Assembly: GCF_004331415.1 (NCBI RefSeq)
Contig: NZ_SJOP01000024.1
Location: 1 to 64,000 of the forward strand
Reading direction: 5' to 3'
From: Kosakonia quasisacchari
GTDB lineage: Bacteria; Pseudomonadota; Gammaproteobacteria; Enterobacterales; Enterobacteriaceae
DNA: 64,000 nucleotides
Of the stretch, positions 8,690-18,173 are shown one piece after another. The notes beneath the pieces were generated by a model. That model had not been told where the DNA came from. It saw nothing but the letters and a program-made list of their open reading frames with translations, and ran no database searches. Numbering within the stretch: the first letter of the stretch is position 1; the number at the start of each line of letters is the position of its first letter. The position numbers were made by a program, and so were the translations under genes.

Positions 8690-8800
8690 GAAACGAAGCG
8701 GTGCCTCACTTACCCCGTGATGAGACAACTTACTCTGCTTCTCTCTGAACAACTAAAGCCAACGTGAACGTTTTGCGGACCTGAGAGTCCGCTTTTTTTT
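8690..8800 (+). ncRNA. oxyS: OxyS small regulatory RNA
   Basis: Hfq-dependent small RNA made under peroxide stress; in E. coli it represses fhlA and rpoS translation among others. The start GAAACGAAGCGG and the block CTAAAGCCAACGTGAAC (8753-8769) are as in E. coli OxyS. The 3' terminator is the hairpin GCGGAC..GTCCGC (8775-8792) followed by nine or more T. The middle segment (about 8706-8750) differs from E. coli. It lies divergent from oxyR at the conserved distance. No protein is encoded. Confidence 0.9.
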
Positions 8801-8802
8801 TT

Positions 8803-8834
8803 GCATAAAAAAGCCCGGCGTAAAGCCAGGCTCC
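8803..8834 (-). terminator. Terminator of the argCBH operon
   Basis: Minus-strand stem AGCCTGGC..GCCGGGCT (8812-8832) followed by TTTTTTATGC, 20 bases beyond the argH stop. It lies back to back with the oxyS terminator. Confidence 0.8.
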
Positions 8835-8855
8835 TGTTTGCAAACAGCGCCGCGC

Positions 8856-10229
8856 TTATACCAATCGCGCCTTCGCATCCGCAATCGCCTGCGCTACCTG
8901 CACCGGTGACACACCGCCTTTCGCCGCGCGTTTATCAAGGCAGGATTGCAGGGACAGAATCGGGTAAACATCGTCGCCAATCACATCGCTGAATTTTTGC
9001 AGATCGGCAAGCGGCAGATCTTCCAGCGGCTTGCCCTGCCGAATCGCTTCTACCACTGCTTCCCCAACAATATGATGTGCTTCGCGAAACGGTACGCCTT
9101 TCGCGACAAGGTAATCCGCCAACTCAGTGGCATTGGCGTAACCCTGCTGCGCCGCTTCCTGGCAGCGCGGGCGTTTCACTTGAATGCCATCCAGCACCAG
9201 CGCCGCCATATGCAAGCAGGCAAGCCAGGTATCGAGCGCATCGAACAACCCTTCTTTGTCTTCCTGCATGTCTTTGTTGTACGCCAGCGGCAAACCTTTT
9301 AGCGTCATCATCATGCCGGTAAGCGCGCCCTGCACACGGCCGCACTTACCGCGGATCAGCTCCAGCGCATCCGGGTTTTTCTTTTGCGGCATCAGCGAAG
9401 AACCCGAGGTCACGCGGTCAGAAAGCTCAACAAACGCCGCTTCGCCGGAGTTAAAGAAAATCAGGTCTTCGGCAAAGCGCGACAGATGCACCATGCCGAT
9501 TGAAGCGTCAGAGAGCAGTTCCAGCACGTGGTCGCGGTCGGACACACTGTCCAGGCTATTGCGGGTTGCCGAGGCAAAACCCAGCCAGCCGGCTAACTGC
9601 TCACGGTCGATTTCATAAGCCGTTCCCGCCAGCGCGCCGCTGCCCAGCGGGCTGACATCCAGGCGTTTCAGCGTATCCTGCAAGCGGCTTTCATCCCGCG
9701 CCAGCATCTCGACGTAGGCCAGCGACCAGTGCGCGAACGTCACCGGCTGCGCGCGTTGCAGGTGCGTGTAACCGGGCATGACTGCGTCCTGGTTATTTTC
9801 CGCCGTCACCACCAGCGCGCTCTGCAACTGGCGATTCGCCAGCAGCAATTCACTGATGGTGTCTTTACACCACAGCTTCAGATCGGTAGCGACCTGGTCA
9901 TTACGGCTGCGCCCGGTGTGCAGTTTTTTGCCCAGTTGGCCAACCTTATCAATAAGCTTACCTTCCACCCAGCTGTGAATATCTTCCGCATCGCTTTGCA
10001 GGATCTGTTGCGGGTTGGCGCGAACCTCTTCCAGCAGATTGTTCAGCGCCTCTTCAAGTTGCTGCTGCTCAGCCGCTGTCAGTACGCCAACGGTTACCAA
10101 CGCTTTGGACCAGGCCACAGAGCCAACGATATCCTGCTCCGCCAGGCGATAGTCAAAGCGCAAAGAGTCGTTGAACTGTTTGAACCGTTGATCCGCCGCC
10201 TGAGTAAAACGCCCGCCCCAAAGTGCCAT
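8856..10229 (-). CDS. argH: Argininosuccinate lyase
   Basis: Last step of arginine synthesis: argininosuccinate to arginine plus fumarate, as a cytoplasmic homotetramer. The 457-residue protein shows the fumarase/aspartase superfamily signature GSSLMPQKKNPD (residues ~280) holding the catalytic serine, plus the HTGRSRNDQ substrate-binding motif and the THLQRAQP histidine motif. It is the third gene of argC-argB-argH. A 74-bp gap carrying a REP-like palindrome separates it from argB, while argC and argB are only 13 bp apart. Confidence 0.97.
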   Translation of the reverse strand: MALWGGRFTQAADQRFKQFNDSLRFDYRLAEQDIVGSVAWSKALVTVGVLTAAEQQQLEEALNNLLEEVRANPQQILQSDAEDIHSWVEGKLIDKVGQLGKKLHTGRSRNDQVATDLKLWCKDTISELLLANRQLQSALVVTAENNQDAVMPGYTHLQRAQPVTFAHWSLAYVEMLARDESRLQDTLKRLDVSPLGSGALAGTAYEIDREQLAGWLGFASATRNSLDSVSDRDHVLELLSDASIGMVHLSRFAEDLIFFNSGEAAFVELSDRVTSGSSLMPQKKNPDALELIRGKCGRVQGALTGMMMTLKGLPLAYNKDMQEDKEGLFDALDTWLACLHMAALVLDGIQVKRPRCQEAAQQGYANATELADYLVAKGVPFREAHHIVGEAVVEAIRQGKPLEDLPLADLQKFSDVIGDDVYPILSLQSCLDKRAAKGGVSPVQVAQAIADAKARLV

Positions 10230-10257
10230 AGTTTGCTTCCTTCTCTTTATTCGTTTT

Positions 10258-10283
10258 GCCGGACGGCGCTGCGCCAGCCCGGC
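10258..10283. repeat. REP-type palindrome between argB and argH
   Basis: GCCGGACGGCGCTGCG followed by CCAGCCCGGC forms an imperfect GC-rich hairpin with the typical enterobacterial REP start GCCGGA. It lies between two cistrons of one operon and may stabilise the upstream argCB message. Confidence 0.75.
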
Positions 10284-10303
10284 CTATATAAATTGTTGTG
10301 TCG

Positions 10304-11080
10304 TTACGCCAGAATACGGGTGCCAATTGGCGTGCCGTTAAACAGCGCGGGGAGCTGCTCGGCATGACGCCAGGAAGCGATATCTACCGGCCGGCCCAGC
10401 GTACGCGCCGCATCCAGCGCTGCATTTACCTTCACGATCATGCCATCGGTGATGATGCCCTGTGCAATCAATTGCTCCGCTTTCGCCGCTGTCATCTCGG
10501 CAATACGCTGGCCTTTACCATCCAAAATACCGCTGACATCAGACAGCAGGATCAGATCCGCACCCAGCGTTGCGGCCAGCGCAGTTGCCGCCTGATCGGC
10601 GTTCACGTTCATCAGCTCACCTTCATCAGTGACGCCGATGGAGCTGATCACCGGTAAGAAACCGCCATCAAGCAGTGCATTAATCAGTTTCGGTGAACCC
10701 GGCTGAGCCAGGCCCACATGCCCAAGCTCTTCATCCAACTGTGTCACTTTCACGCTGTCACCATCGCCAAGAAACAAGCCAACAGAGGCAATATGGTGTT
10801 TCTTCGCCCACGCTAGCAGGGTTTTGTTGGCCGTACCGGCCAGCGCACCGGTGATGATGTCAATCTGATCCGCCGGGGTCACGCGCAGGCCGTTTTTCTT
10901 CTTCACCGGCAGATTAAGCTGTTTCATCAGCTCATCCACCACGCAGCCGCCGCCGTGGACAATCACTAACGGGCGCTGATGAGATTCACGATATTGCACC
11001 AGTGCCGTAAACAAACGCTCCAGCGCTTCCTCGCTATCCAGCAGTACGCCACCGAGCTTAATAATTAATGGATTCATCAT
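10304..11080 (-). CDS. argB: Acetylglutamate kinase
   Basis: Phosphorylates N-acetyl-L-glutamate with ATP, the second step of arginine synthesis. The 258-residue amino-acid-kinase fold protein has the ATP-binding KLGGVLLDS near the start, the substrate motif VIVHGGGCVVDELM, and LLSDVSGILDGKGQ. The reading frame begins GTG-ATG-ATG. The first ATG, giving MMNPLIIKLGG, is chosen to match E. coli ArgB, which also starts MMN. The enzyme is of the arginine-insensitive type, as in E. coli, since the N-terminal helix extension of regulated forms is absent. Confidence 0.96.
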   Translation of the reverse strand: MMNPLIIKLGGVLLDSEEALERLFTALVQYRESHQRPLVIVHGGGCVVDELMKQLNLPVKKKNGLRVTPADQIDIITGALAGTANKTLLAWAKKHHIASVGLFLGDGDSVKVTQLDEELGHVGLAQPGSPKLINALLDGGFLPVISSIGVTDEGELMNVNADQAATALAATLGADLILLSDVSGILDGKGQRIAEMTAAKAEQLIAQGIITDGMIVKVNAALDAARTLGRPVDIASWRHAEQLPALFNGTPIGTRILA

Positions 11081-11093
11081 CACGCCTGTTCAA

Positions 11094-12098
11094 TTAAATA
11101 AGGGACTGGGTTTCAGCATAGCCAAAACGAATATTCGCGCACTGTACTGCCTGCGCCGCCGCGCCTTTCAGCAGGTTATCTTCCGTGGCGACGACAATCA
11201 GGTGCTCATCTTGTACCGCAAAACCGATATCGCAAAATGGCAGGCCAACCACGTTTTTCAACGCCGGAACACCTTTGTCGTACAAACGCACCAGCGGTTT
11301 ATCGCCATACGCCTGTTTGAACACATCTGCGACCTGCGCGTGGGTCACGCCCGGTTGCAAACGGCAAGTAATGGTTTCGAGGATCCCACGCGGGAAGCTC
11401 GCCAGGTGCGGTGTGAAAATCACATTCGCGCCAAGATGTGTGGCGATTTCCGGATGGTGGCGATGGTTGAAAACGCCGTAAGGTTGCAGGCTCACTTCGC
11501 AGAAACTGTTAGAAAGCGCCGCTTTGCGCCCCGCGCCACTTACGCCGCTGGTTGCGTTGATCACCGGCCACTGGTTCAGATCCAGCAGCCCGGCGTCGAT
11601 CAGCGGTTTTAACGACAGTTGCGCCGCCGTCGGGTAGCAACCCGGCACGGCAATTAACTGCGCTTCTTTCAATTTGTCATGGTTCCACTCCGCCAGCCCA
11701 TACACCGCCTGTGCCAGCAGATCGGCGTGCTGATGGGTGAAACCGTAGAATTTTTCGTAAAACGCGGGATCGTTAACGCGGAAGGCGCCCGAGAGATCGA
11801 ACACCACACATCCCGCCGCCAGGCAGGTTGGTGCCAGATCGTGGCTGACTTCATGGGCGGTCGCGAGGAAAACAATATCCACGCCATCCAGGAAATCGCC
11901 AATATCGGACATCGGCTGTAACGGGAGATCAACAATGCCTTTCAACTGCGGATGTAAATCAGAGATACATTTTCCTGCATCATTACTTTGCGCAGAAACC
12001 GTCAAAGCGGTTATGTTCATATGAGGATGGCGATTTACATAGGTCACTAGCTCTGCACCAGCATAACCGCTGGCACCCACAATTAATGTGTTCAACAT
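11094..12098 (-). CDS. argC: N-acetyl-gamma-glutamyl-phosphate reductase
   Basis: NADPH-dependent third step of arginine synthesis, giving N-acetylglutamate semialdehyde. The 334-residue protein has the N-terminal nucleotide-binding motif VGASGYAGAELV and the catalytic cysteine in VPGCYPTAAQL (residue ~154). The histidine-rich FNHRHHPEI segment follows. It is first in argCBH, divergent from argE across a shared operator, so arginine and ArgR should repress both directions together. Confidence 0.97.
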   Translation of the reverse strand: MLNTLIVGASGYAGAELVTYVNRHPHMNITALTVSAQSNDAGKCISDLHPQLKGIVDLPLQPMSDIGDFLDGVDIVFLATAHEVSHDLAPTCLAAGCVVFDLSGAFRVNDPAFYEKFYGFTHQHADLLAQAVYGLAEWNHDKLKEAQLIAVPGCYPTAAQLSLKPLIDAGLLDLNQWPVINATSGVSGAGRKAALSNSFCEVSLQPYGVFNHRHHPEIATHLGANVIFTPHLASFPRGILETITCRLQPGVTHAQVADVFKQAYGDKPLVRLYDKGVPALKNVVGLPFCDIGFAVQDEHLIVVATEDNLLKGAAAQAVQCANIRFGYAETQSLI

Positions 12099-12202
12099 TG
12101 GGGCGGTTTACCTTCTTACGTCATGTGTGCCAGGGAAAGACTCGGCATCAATCCCGCGTCGCTGAGCAAAGTCGCCGCATGGGTTCCCTTACGCTCAACA
12201 TT

Positions 12203-12241
12203 ATTGTATTTTTATTCACATTTAGTGCATGAATATTGATA
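12203..12241. promoter_or_regulatory. Two ARG boxes between argC and argE
   Basis: Two 18-bp boxes, ATTGTATTTTTATTCACA (12203-12220) and AGTGCATGAATATTGATA (12224-12241), fit the WNTGAATWWWWATTCANW consensus and are separated by 3 bp, the standard ArgR hexamer spacing. They sit between the divergent argCBH and argE promoters, as in E. coli. Confidence 0.85.
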
Positions 12242-12267
12242 CTATCACGAACTCAGGTATGTCAACA

Positions 12268-13419
12268 ATGAAAATGAATTTGCCACCATTTATCGAGATC
12301 TACCGCGCCCTGATAGCCACACCGTCGATCAGCGCGACGGAAGAAGCGCTGGATCAGAGTAATGCGTCTTTAATCAATTTGCTGGCAGGATGGTTTGGCG
12401 ACCTCGGTTTCACGGTTGAAGTGCAGCCGGTCCCCGGCACCCGCAATAAATTCAATATGCTCGCCAGTGCCGGAACCGGTGCGGGCGGCCTGTTACTGAC
12501 CGGTCACACCGACACGGTGCCGTTTGATGACGGGCGTTGGACGCGCGACCCGTTCACGCTGACCGAGCATGAAAACAAACTCTACGGCCTGGGCACTGCT
12601 GACATGAAAGGCTTTTTCGCCTTTATTCTTGATGCGCTGCGTGACGTCGATGTGACAAAACTGAGCAAGCCGTTGTATGTACTCGCCACCGCCGATGAAG
12701 AAACCAGCATGGCCGGTGCGCGCTATTTCTCCGAGAACACGCAGTTGCGCCCGGACTGCGCCATTATTGGCGAACCGACCTCGCTGCAACCGGTGCGTGC
12801 GCATAAAGGCCATATCTCCAATGCGATTCGCATTCTTGGTCAATCGGGCCACTCCAGCGATCCGGCGCGCGGCGTCAACGCCATCGAACTGATGCACGAT
12901 GCCATCGGTCATATTTTGCAACTGCGCGACAGCCTGAAAGAGCGTTATCACTATGACGCGTTCACCGTGCCGTATCCCACGTTAAACCTTGGGCATATTC
13001 ACGGTGGTGATGCGGCAAACCGTATCTGCGCCTGTTGCGAACTGTATATGGATATTCGCCCGCTGCCGGGCATGACGCTTAACGATCTCAATGGGCTGTT
13101 AAATGATGCGCTGGAGCCGGTAAGTTCCCGCTGGCCGGGTCGTTTGACCATTTCCGAACTGCACCCGCCGATTCCGGGATACGAATGCCCGCCGGATCAC
13201 CAACTGGTAGAAGTGGTAGAAAAACTGCTCGGCGTCGAAACCGAAGTGGTGAACTACTGCACCGAAGCGCCTTTTATTCAGACGCTTTGCCCGACGCTGG
13301 TGCTGGGGCCAGGGTCTATCAACCAGGCACACCAGCCGGATGAATACCTGGAAACCCGCTTTATTAAACCCACGCGCGAACTTATCACCCAGGTTGTTCA
13401 TCATTTCTGCTGGCACTGA
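12268..13419 (+). CDS. argE: Acetylornithine deacetylase
   Basis: Zinc-dependent M20-family enzyme that removes the acetyl group from N-acetylornithine to give ornithine. The 383-residue product carries the metal ligands in GHTDTVPFDD and GLGTADMKGF, the catalytic Glu in ADEETSMAGA, and a C-terminal ligand in GSINQAHQPDE. An in-frame ATG 13 codons upstream lies within the second ARG box, so the start at MKMNLPPF, matching E. coli length, is preferred. It is divergent from argCBH. Presence of argE means the linear, not the recycling, route to ornithine. Confidence 0.97.
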   Translation: MKMNLPPFIEIYRALIATPSISATEEALDQSNASLINLLAGWFGDLGFTVEVQPVPGTRNKFNMLASAGTGAGGLLLTGHTDTVPFDDGRWTRDPFTLTEHENKLYGLGTADMKGFFAFILDALRDVDVTKLSKPLYVLATADEETSMAGARYFSENTQLRPDCAIIGEPTSLQPVRAHKGHISNAIRILGQSGHSSDPARGVNAIELMHDAIGHILQLRDSLKERYHYDAFTVPYPTLNLGHIHGGDAANRICACCELYMDIRPLPGMTLNDLNGLLNDALEPVSSRWPGRLTISELHPPIPGYECPPDHQLVEVVEKLLGVETEVVNYCTEAPFIQTLCPTLVLGPGSINQAHQPDEYLETRFIKPTRELITQVVHHFCWH

Positions 13420-13437
13420 CGTGATTTTCGCTTTTTT

Positions 13438-13463
13438 ACCCCCTCGTATGAGGGGGTTTTTAT
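13438..13463 (+). terminator. Terminator of argE
   Basis: Stem ACCCCCTC/GAGGGGGT with loop GTAT and a TTTTTAT tail, 18 bases after the argE stop. Confidence 0.85.
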
Positions 13464-13681
13464 GTGCGGAAAAGCGTGACAATTGTCACGATCCCATAAG
13501 CAATACTTATTGGACACGATGCGAATTAAATTTCGTAAATTGTCGGCATTTATTCGTTTGCTGAAGCGATTTCGCAACAATTGACGCGGTGGGTTTTACG
13601 TGGCTTTATAAAAGACGGTGTCTTATATCTGCTCAATGACAGGTATAACAAAATAAAATGAGATGGGGTGTCTGGGGTAAC

Positions 13682-16333
13682 ATGAACGAACAATATTCCG
13701 CTTTGCGTAGTAATGTCAGTATGCTCGGCAAACTGCTGGGAGATACCATCAAGGATGCACTGGGCGAGAACATTCTCGACCGGGTAGAAACAATCCGTAA
13801 GCTGTCCAAATCTTCTCGCGCCGGTAATGAAGCCAACCGTCAGGAGCTGCTCACCACCTTGCAGAATCTGTCCAATGACGAACTGCTGCCGGTGGCGCGC
13901 GCGTTTAGCCAGTTTCTGAACCTTGCTAACACCGCTGAGCAATACCATAGCATTTCAGCGAAAGGTGAAGCGGCCAGCAACCCGGAAGTGATTGCCCAGA
14001 CCATCAGAAAGCTGAAAGACCAGCCTCATCTCAACGAAACCACCATTATTAAAGCGATTGAATCGCTGTCGCTAGAGCTGGTGCTGACTGCGCACCCGAC
14101 CGAAATCACTCGCCGTACGCTGATCCACAAAATGGTGGAAGTGAATAACTGCTTAAAGCAGTTGGATAACAGCGATATTGCCGATTATGAACGCCACCAG
14201 CTGATGCGCCGACTGCGCCAGTTGATCGCCCAGTCCTGGCATACCGACGAAATCCGCAGAAACCGCCCAAGCCCGGTAGATGAAGCCAAATGGGGCTTTG
14301 CGGTAGTGGAAAACAGCCTGTGGGAAGGCGTGCCAAACTATCTGCGCGAGCTGAACGAACAGCTGGAAGAGAACCTCAATTACAAACTGCCAGTGGATTT
14401 TGTTCCGGTGCGCTTTACCTCGTGGATGGGCGGCGACCGTGACGGCAACCCGAACGTTACCGCCGATATCACCCGCCATGTCCTGCTGCTCAGCCGCTGG
14501 AAAGCAACCGATCTGTTCCTGAAAGATGTTCAGTTGCTGATTTCCGAACTGTCGATGGTGGAGTGTACCGACGAGCTGCGGGAACTGGCGGGCGCGGAAG
14601 GCGCGCGCGAACCGTATCGCTACCTGATGAAGAAGCTGCGCGGCGATCTGATGGCAACCCAGGCCTGGCTGGAAGCACGCCTGAAAGGCCAGAAATTACC
14701 GAAACCTGCCGGGCTGCTGACGCAAAATGAGCAGCTGTGGGAACCGCTCTACGCCTGTTATAAATCGTTGCAGGCCTGCGGCATGGGCATTATCGCCAAC
14801 GGTGAACTGCTCGATACATTACGCCGCGTGAAGAGTTTCGGCGTGCCGCTGGTGCGTATCGACATTCGCCAGGAGAGCACCCGTCATACGGAAGCGCTGG
14901 GCGAACTGACGCGTTATCTGGGCATTGGCGACTACGAAAGCTGGTCTGAAGCCGATAAACAGGCATTCCTGATCCGTGAACTGAATTCCAAACGTCCGCT
15001 GTTGCCGCGCCAGTGGGAACCAAGTGAAGAGACGCGCGAAGTGCTGGACACCTGCCGGGTGATCGCCGAAGCGCCGCGCGGATCCATCGCCGCGTATGTG
15101 ATCTCAATGGCGAAGACGCCGTCCGATGTACTGGCGGTTCACCTGCTACTGAAAGAAGCCGGTATCGGCTTTGCTCTGCCGGTCGCACCACTGTTTGAAA
15201 CCCTTGATGACCTGAATAACGCCGATGATGTAATGACCCAGTTACTGAATATCGACTGGTATCGCGGCTTTATTCAGGGCAAACAGATGGTCATGATTGG
15301 CTACTCCGACTCGGCGAAAGACGCGGGTGTGATGGCAGCCTCCTGGGCGCAATATCAGGCGCAGGATGCGTTAATCAAAACCTGCGAGAAAGCCGGTATT
15401 GAGCTGACACTGTTCCACGGTCGCGGCGGCTCTATTGGCCGTGGTGGCGCACCGGCCCACGCCGCGCTGCTCTCGCAACCGCCAGGCAGCCTGAAAGGCG
15501 GCTTACGCGTTACCGAACAAGGCGAAATGATTCGCTTCAAATACGGTCTGCCGGAAGTCACCATCAGCAGCTTGTCGCTCTATACCAGCGCCATCATGGA
15601 AGCCAACCTGCTGCCGCCGCCGGAGCCCAAAACCGAATGGCGCCATATTATGGACGAGCTGTCGGATATCTCCTGCGATATGTACCGTGGCTATGTGCGT
15701 GAAAACAAAGATTTCGTACCGTACTTCCGTTCCGCCACGCCGGAGCAGGAACTGGGCAAACTGCCGCTGGGTTCTCGTCCGGCGAAACGTCGCCCGACCG
15801 GCGGTGTTGAATCGCTGCGCGCGATCCCGTGGATCTTCGCCTGGACGCAAAACCGCCTGATGCTGCCAGCCTGGCTGGGCGCGGGTGCGGCGTTGCAGAA
15901 AGTGGTGGAAGATGGCAAACAGAGCGAACTGGAAGCCATGTGCCGCGACTGGCCATTCTTCTCCACCCGCCTTGGCATGCTGGAAATGGTGTTCTCCAAA
16001 GCCGACCTGTGGCTGGCGGAATATTACGATCAGCGCCTGGTGAAACCTGAGTTGTGGGCGCTGGGTAGCGAACTGCGCAAGCTGCTGGAAGCGGATATCA
16101 ACGTGGTGCTGGCCATCGCCAACGATTCGCACTTAATGGCAGATCTGCCGTGGATCGCCGAATCTATCCAGCTGCGTAATATCTATACCGATCCGCTGAA
16201 CGTGTTGCAGGCCGAGTTGCTGCACCGCTCGCGCCTCGCGGAAGAAGAAGGCAAAGAGCCGGATCACCGCGTTGAGCAAGCGCTGATGGTCACGATCGCC
16301 GGGGTGGCGGCGGGTATGCGTAATACCGGCTAA
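13682..16333 (+). CDS. ppc: Phosphoenolpyruvate carboxylase
   Basis: Anaplerotic enzyme making oxaloacetate from phosphoenolpyruvate and bicarbonate in the cytoplasm; a tetramer activated by acetyl-CoA and inhibited by aspartate. The 883-residue protein has the same length as in E. coli. It shows the catalytic histidine motif VLTAHPTEITRR (~138), the glycine-rich FHGRGGSIGRGGAP (~580), the second-histidine region, and the invariant C-terminal MRNTG that enters the active site. The start at MNEQYS is chosen over an upstream in-frame ATG by family length. The usual downstream neighbour yijP is absent here. Confidence 0.98.
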   Translation: MNEQYSALRSNVSMLGKLLGDTIKDALGENILDRVETIRKLSKSSRAGNEANRQELLTTLQNLSNDELLPVARAFSQFLNLANTAEQYHSISAKGEAASNPEVIAQTIRKLKDQPHLNETTIIKAIESLSLELVLTAHPTEITRRTLIHKMVEVNNCLKQLDNSDIADYERHQLMRRLRQLIAQSWHTDEIRRNRPSPVDEAKWGFAVVENSLWEGVPNYLRELNEQLEENLNYKLPVDFVPVRFTSWMGGDRDGNPNVTADITRHVLLLSRWKATDLFLKDVQLLISELSMVECTDELRELAGAEGAREPYRYLMKKLRGDLMATQAWLEARLKGQKLPKPAGLLTQNEQLWEPLYACYKSLQACGMGIIANGELLDTLRRVKSFGVPLVRIDIRQESTRHTEALGELTRYLGIGDYESWSEADKQAFLIRELNSKRPLLPRQWEPSEETREVLDTCRVIAEAPRGSIAAYVISMAKTPSDVLAVHLLLKEAGIGFALPVAPLFETLDDLNNADDVMTQLLNIDWYRGFIQGKQMVMIGYSDSAKDAGVMAASWAQYQAQDALIKTCEKAGIELTLFHGRGGSIGRGGAPAHAALLSQPPGSLKGGLRVTEQGEMIRFKYGLPEVTISSLSLYTSAIMEANLLPPPEPKTEWRHIMDELSDISCDMYRGYVRENKDFVPYFRSATPEQELGKLPLGSRPAKRRPTGGVESLRAIPWIFAWTQNRLMLPAWLGAGAALQKVVEDGKQSELEAMCRDWPFFSTRLGMLEMVFSKADLWLAEYYDQRLVKPELWALGSELRKLLEADINVVLAIANDSHLMADLPWIAESIQLRNIYTDPLNVLQAELLHRSRLAEEEGKEPDHRVEQALMVTIAGVAAGMRNTG

Positions 16334-16350
16334 TTTATCTGTTCTCGCAA

Positions 16351-16377
16351 AAGGCCACACAGGTTGTGGCCTTTTTT
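16351..16377 (+). terminator. Terminator of ppc
   Basis: Stem AAGGCCACA/TGTGGCCTT with T6 tail, 17 bases after the ppc stop. Confidence 0.9.
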
Positions 16378-16425
16378 GATCCTGCCAGTTAAGGTTGTCC
16401 CTTCGCCAGCAACCAAAGGGACACC

Positions 16426-17286
16426 ATGAGTCTCGATGTCAGCCATCTTATCTCGCGCCTGATAAACGGCCCGGCTCCGCTACGGCAGATATGCTTTGCG
16501 GGCGCGGCCGGAACCGCACCTGCACAGGCCTGCCAGGTGGATTTTCCTCGCCTGGAGATAGTGCTGGAGGGAACGGTGACCGACACGGGGATTAACGGCG
16601 AAACCACGCGGATGTCGCAGCACGACGTACTATACGTTCCTGCGGGCAGCTGGAATCACCCGCAATGGCAACTACCGGCCACCACCTTAAGCGTGCTGTT
16701 TGGCAAGCAACAGCTCAGTTTTAACGTCACGCAGTGGGATGGTGCCATGCTGCAAAACATGGCGAAACAACATGTTGCGCGCCGCGGCCCGCGTGTCGGC
16801 TCCTTCCTGCTACAGACGCTGCATGAAATGCAGATGCAGCCGCACGAACAGCAAACCGCGCGCCTGATCGTCACTACTCTGCTCAGCCATTGTCATGACT
16901 TGCTCGGCAGCCAGATCCAAACCGCGTCGCGCAGTCAGGCGCTGTTCGAAGCTGTTCGTGACTATATCGACGAAAATTATGCTTTGCCGCTCACGCGCGA
17001 ATCGGTGGCGCAGGCGTTTTATATCTCACCCAATTACCTGTCGCACCTGTTTCAGAAAACCGGTTCTGTCGGTTTCAATGAATATCTTACTCATACCCGG
17101 CTGGAGCACGCCAAAACGCTGCTCAAAGGGTACGATTTAAAAGTGAAAGAAGTAGCGCACAGTTGCGGGTTTGTTGACAGCAACTACTTCTGCCGCCTGT
17201 TTCGTAAAAATACGGAACGCTCCCCCTCGGAATATCGCCAGCAATATCACAGCCATCTCAGCGAAAAATCCCCGCTGGACGAATAA
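16426..17286 (+). CDS. yijO: AraC-family transcriptional regulator YijO
   Basis: A 286-residue regulator. The N-terminal half (to ~170) is a cupin-like sensor domain (RLEIVLEGTVTDTG, VLYVPAGSWNHPQW), and the C-terminal half has two AraC helix-turn-helix units (TRESVAQAFYISPNYLSHLFQ and VKEVAHSCGFVDSNYFCRLFRK). Similarity and position between ppc and fsaB identify it as the counterpart of E. coli YijO, whose ligand and targets I do not know. A good AGGGAC Shine-Dalgarno precedes the ATG. It follows its own spacer after the ppc terminator, so it is probably separately transcribed, and its closest possible target is fsaB-gldA. Confidence 0.85.
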   Translation: MSLDVSHLISRLINGPAPLRQICFAGAAGTAPAQACQVDFPRLEIVLEGTVTDTGINGETTRMSQHDVLYVPAGSWNHPQWQLPATTLSVLFGKQQLSFNVTQWDGAMLQNMAKQHVARRGPRVGSFLLQTLHEMQMQPHEQQTARLIVTTLLSHCHDLLGSQIQTASRSQALFEAVRDYIDENYALPLTRESVAQAFYISPNYLSHLFQKTGSVGFNEYLTHTRLEHAKTLLKGYDLKVKEVAHSCGFVDSNYFCRLFRKNTERSPSEYRQQYHSHLSEKSPLDE

Positions 17287-17375
17287 CGCCAAAACTGGAT
17301 TTTTGTACGTTAAAAATTCCCCGTTTGTTTCAACTGCTCTGTACAACACCTTTTTTCATCAGCAATCACGTAACT

Positions 17376-17391
17376 TGTGAGCTAGCTCGCA
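17376..17391. promoter_or_regulatory. Candidate CRP site upstream of fsaB-gldA
   Basis: TGTGA-GCTAGC-TCGCA matches the TGTGA-N6-TCACA consensus with one mismatch. It lies about 110 bp upstream of fsaB in the 213-bp gap after yijO. Confidence 0.5.
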
Positions 17392-17499
17392 CTTTGCTCT
17401 CTCGATCACATTTGTCCAGTATTTGGCAGATTTGTTATATGGCGGGTACACAACCCGCGCTCTTATGCTGTGTGCAGAAACGCTCTATGAGGAAGCATG

Positions 17500-18162
17500 A
17501 TGGAACTGTATCTGGACACCGCAAACGTCGCGGAAGTGGAGCGCCTGGCGCGGATTTACCCGCTGGCGGGTGTAACCACCAATCCAAGCATTATCGCTGC
17601 CGGTAAAGACTCCCTCTGGGATGTATTGCCACGCCTGCAACGCGTTATTGGCCCACAGGGAACGCTGTTTGCCCAGGTAATGAGCCGCGAAGCCGATGGC
17701 ATGGTGGCGGAGGCCAAACGCCTCAATAACGCCGTACCGGATATCGTGGTTAAAATCCCGGTGACAGCTGAGGGTCTCGCCGCCATCAAGCAATTGAAAA
17801 AAGAGGGCATTGTCACGCTGGGCACGGCAGTTTACAGCGCCACGCAAGGGCTGCTTGCCGCACTGGCGGGCGCGAAATATGTCGCTCCTTATGTTAACCG
17901 CGTCGATGCGCAGGGCGGAGACGGGATCCGCATGGTGCAGGAGTTGCAAACCCTGCTGCAACTGCATGCGCCGGAAAGCAAAGTGCTGGCCGCGAGTTTT
18001 AAAACGCCACGCCAGGCACTGGAGTGTTTGCTGGTCGGATGCGAAGCGATCACGCTCCCATTAGATGTAGCGCAACAAATGCTCAACACGCCCGCAGTAG
18101 AGTCAGCCATTGAGAAGTTTGAACAGGACTGGAAAACAGCTTTTGGCAACCTCAACCTGTAA
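17500..18162 (+). CDS. fsaB: Fructose-6-phosphate aldolase 2 (TalC/FsaB)
   Basis: Class I aldolase of the transaldolase family that splits fructose 6-phosphate into dihydroxyacetone and glyceraldehyde 3-phosphate or runs in reverse. The 220-residue protein has the N-terminal MELYLDTANVAEVERL, the substrate motif GVTTNPSIIA, the Schiff-base lysine in VVKIPVT, and C-terminal LPLDVAQQML. The gene starts ATGATG; the second ATG has the better spacing to GAGGAAG. It is 11 bp upstream of gldA, so the two form an operon. The paired enzymes suggest dihydroxyacetone/glycerol metabolism. The ptsA gene next to it in E. coli is missing. Confidence 0.95.
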   Translation: MELYLDTANVAEVERLARIYPLAGVTTNPSIIAAGKDSLWDVLPRLQRVIGPQGTLFAQVMSREADGMVAEAKRLNNAVPDIVVKIPVTAEGLAAIKQLKKEGIVTLGTAVYSATQGLLAALAGAKYVAPYVNRVDAQGGDGIRMVQELQTLLQLHAPESKVLAASFKTPRQALECLLVGCEAITLPLDVAQQMLNTPAVESAIEKFEQDWKTAFGNLNL

Positions 18163-18173
18163 GGAGGCAGTAT

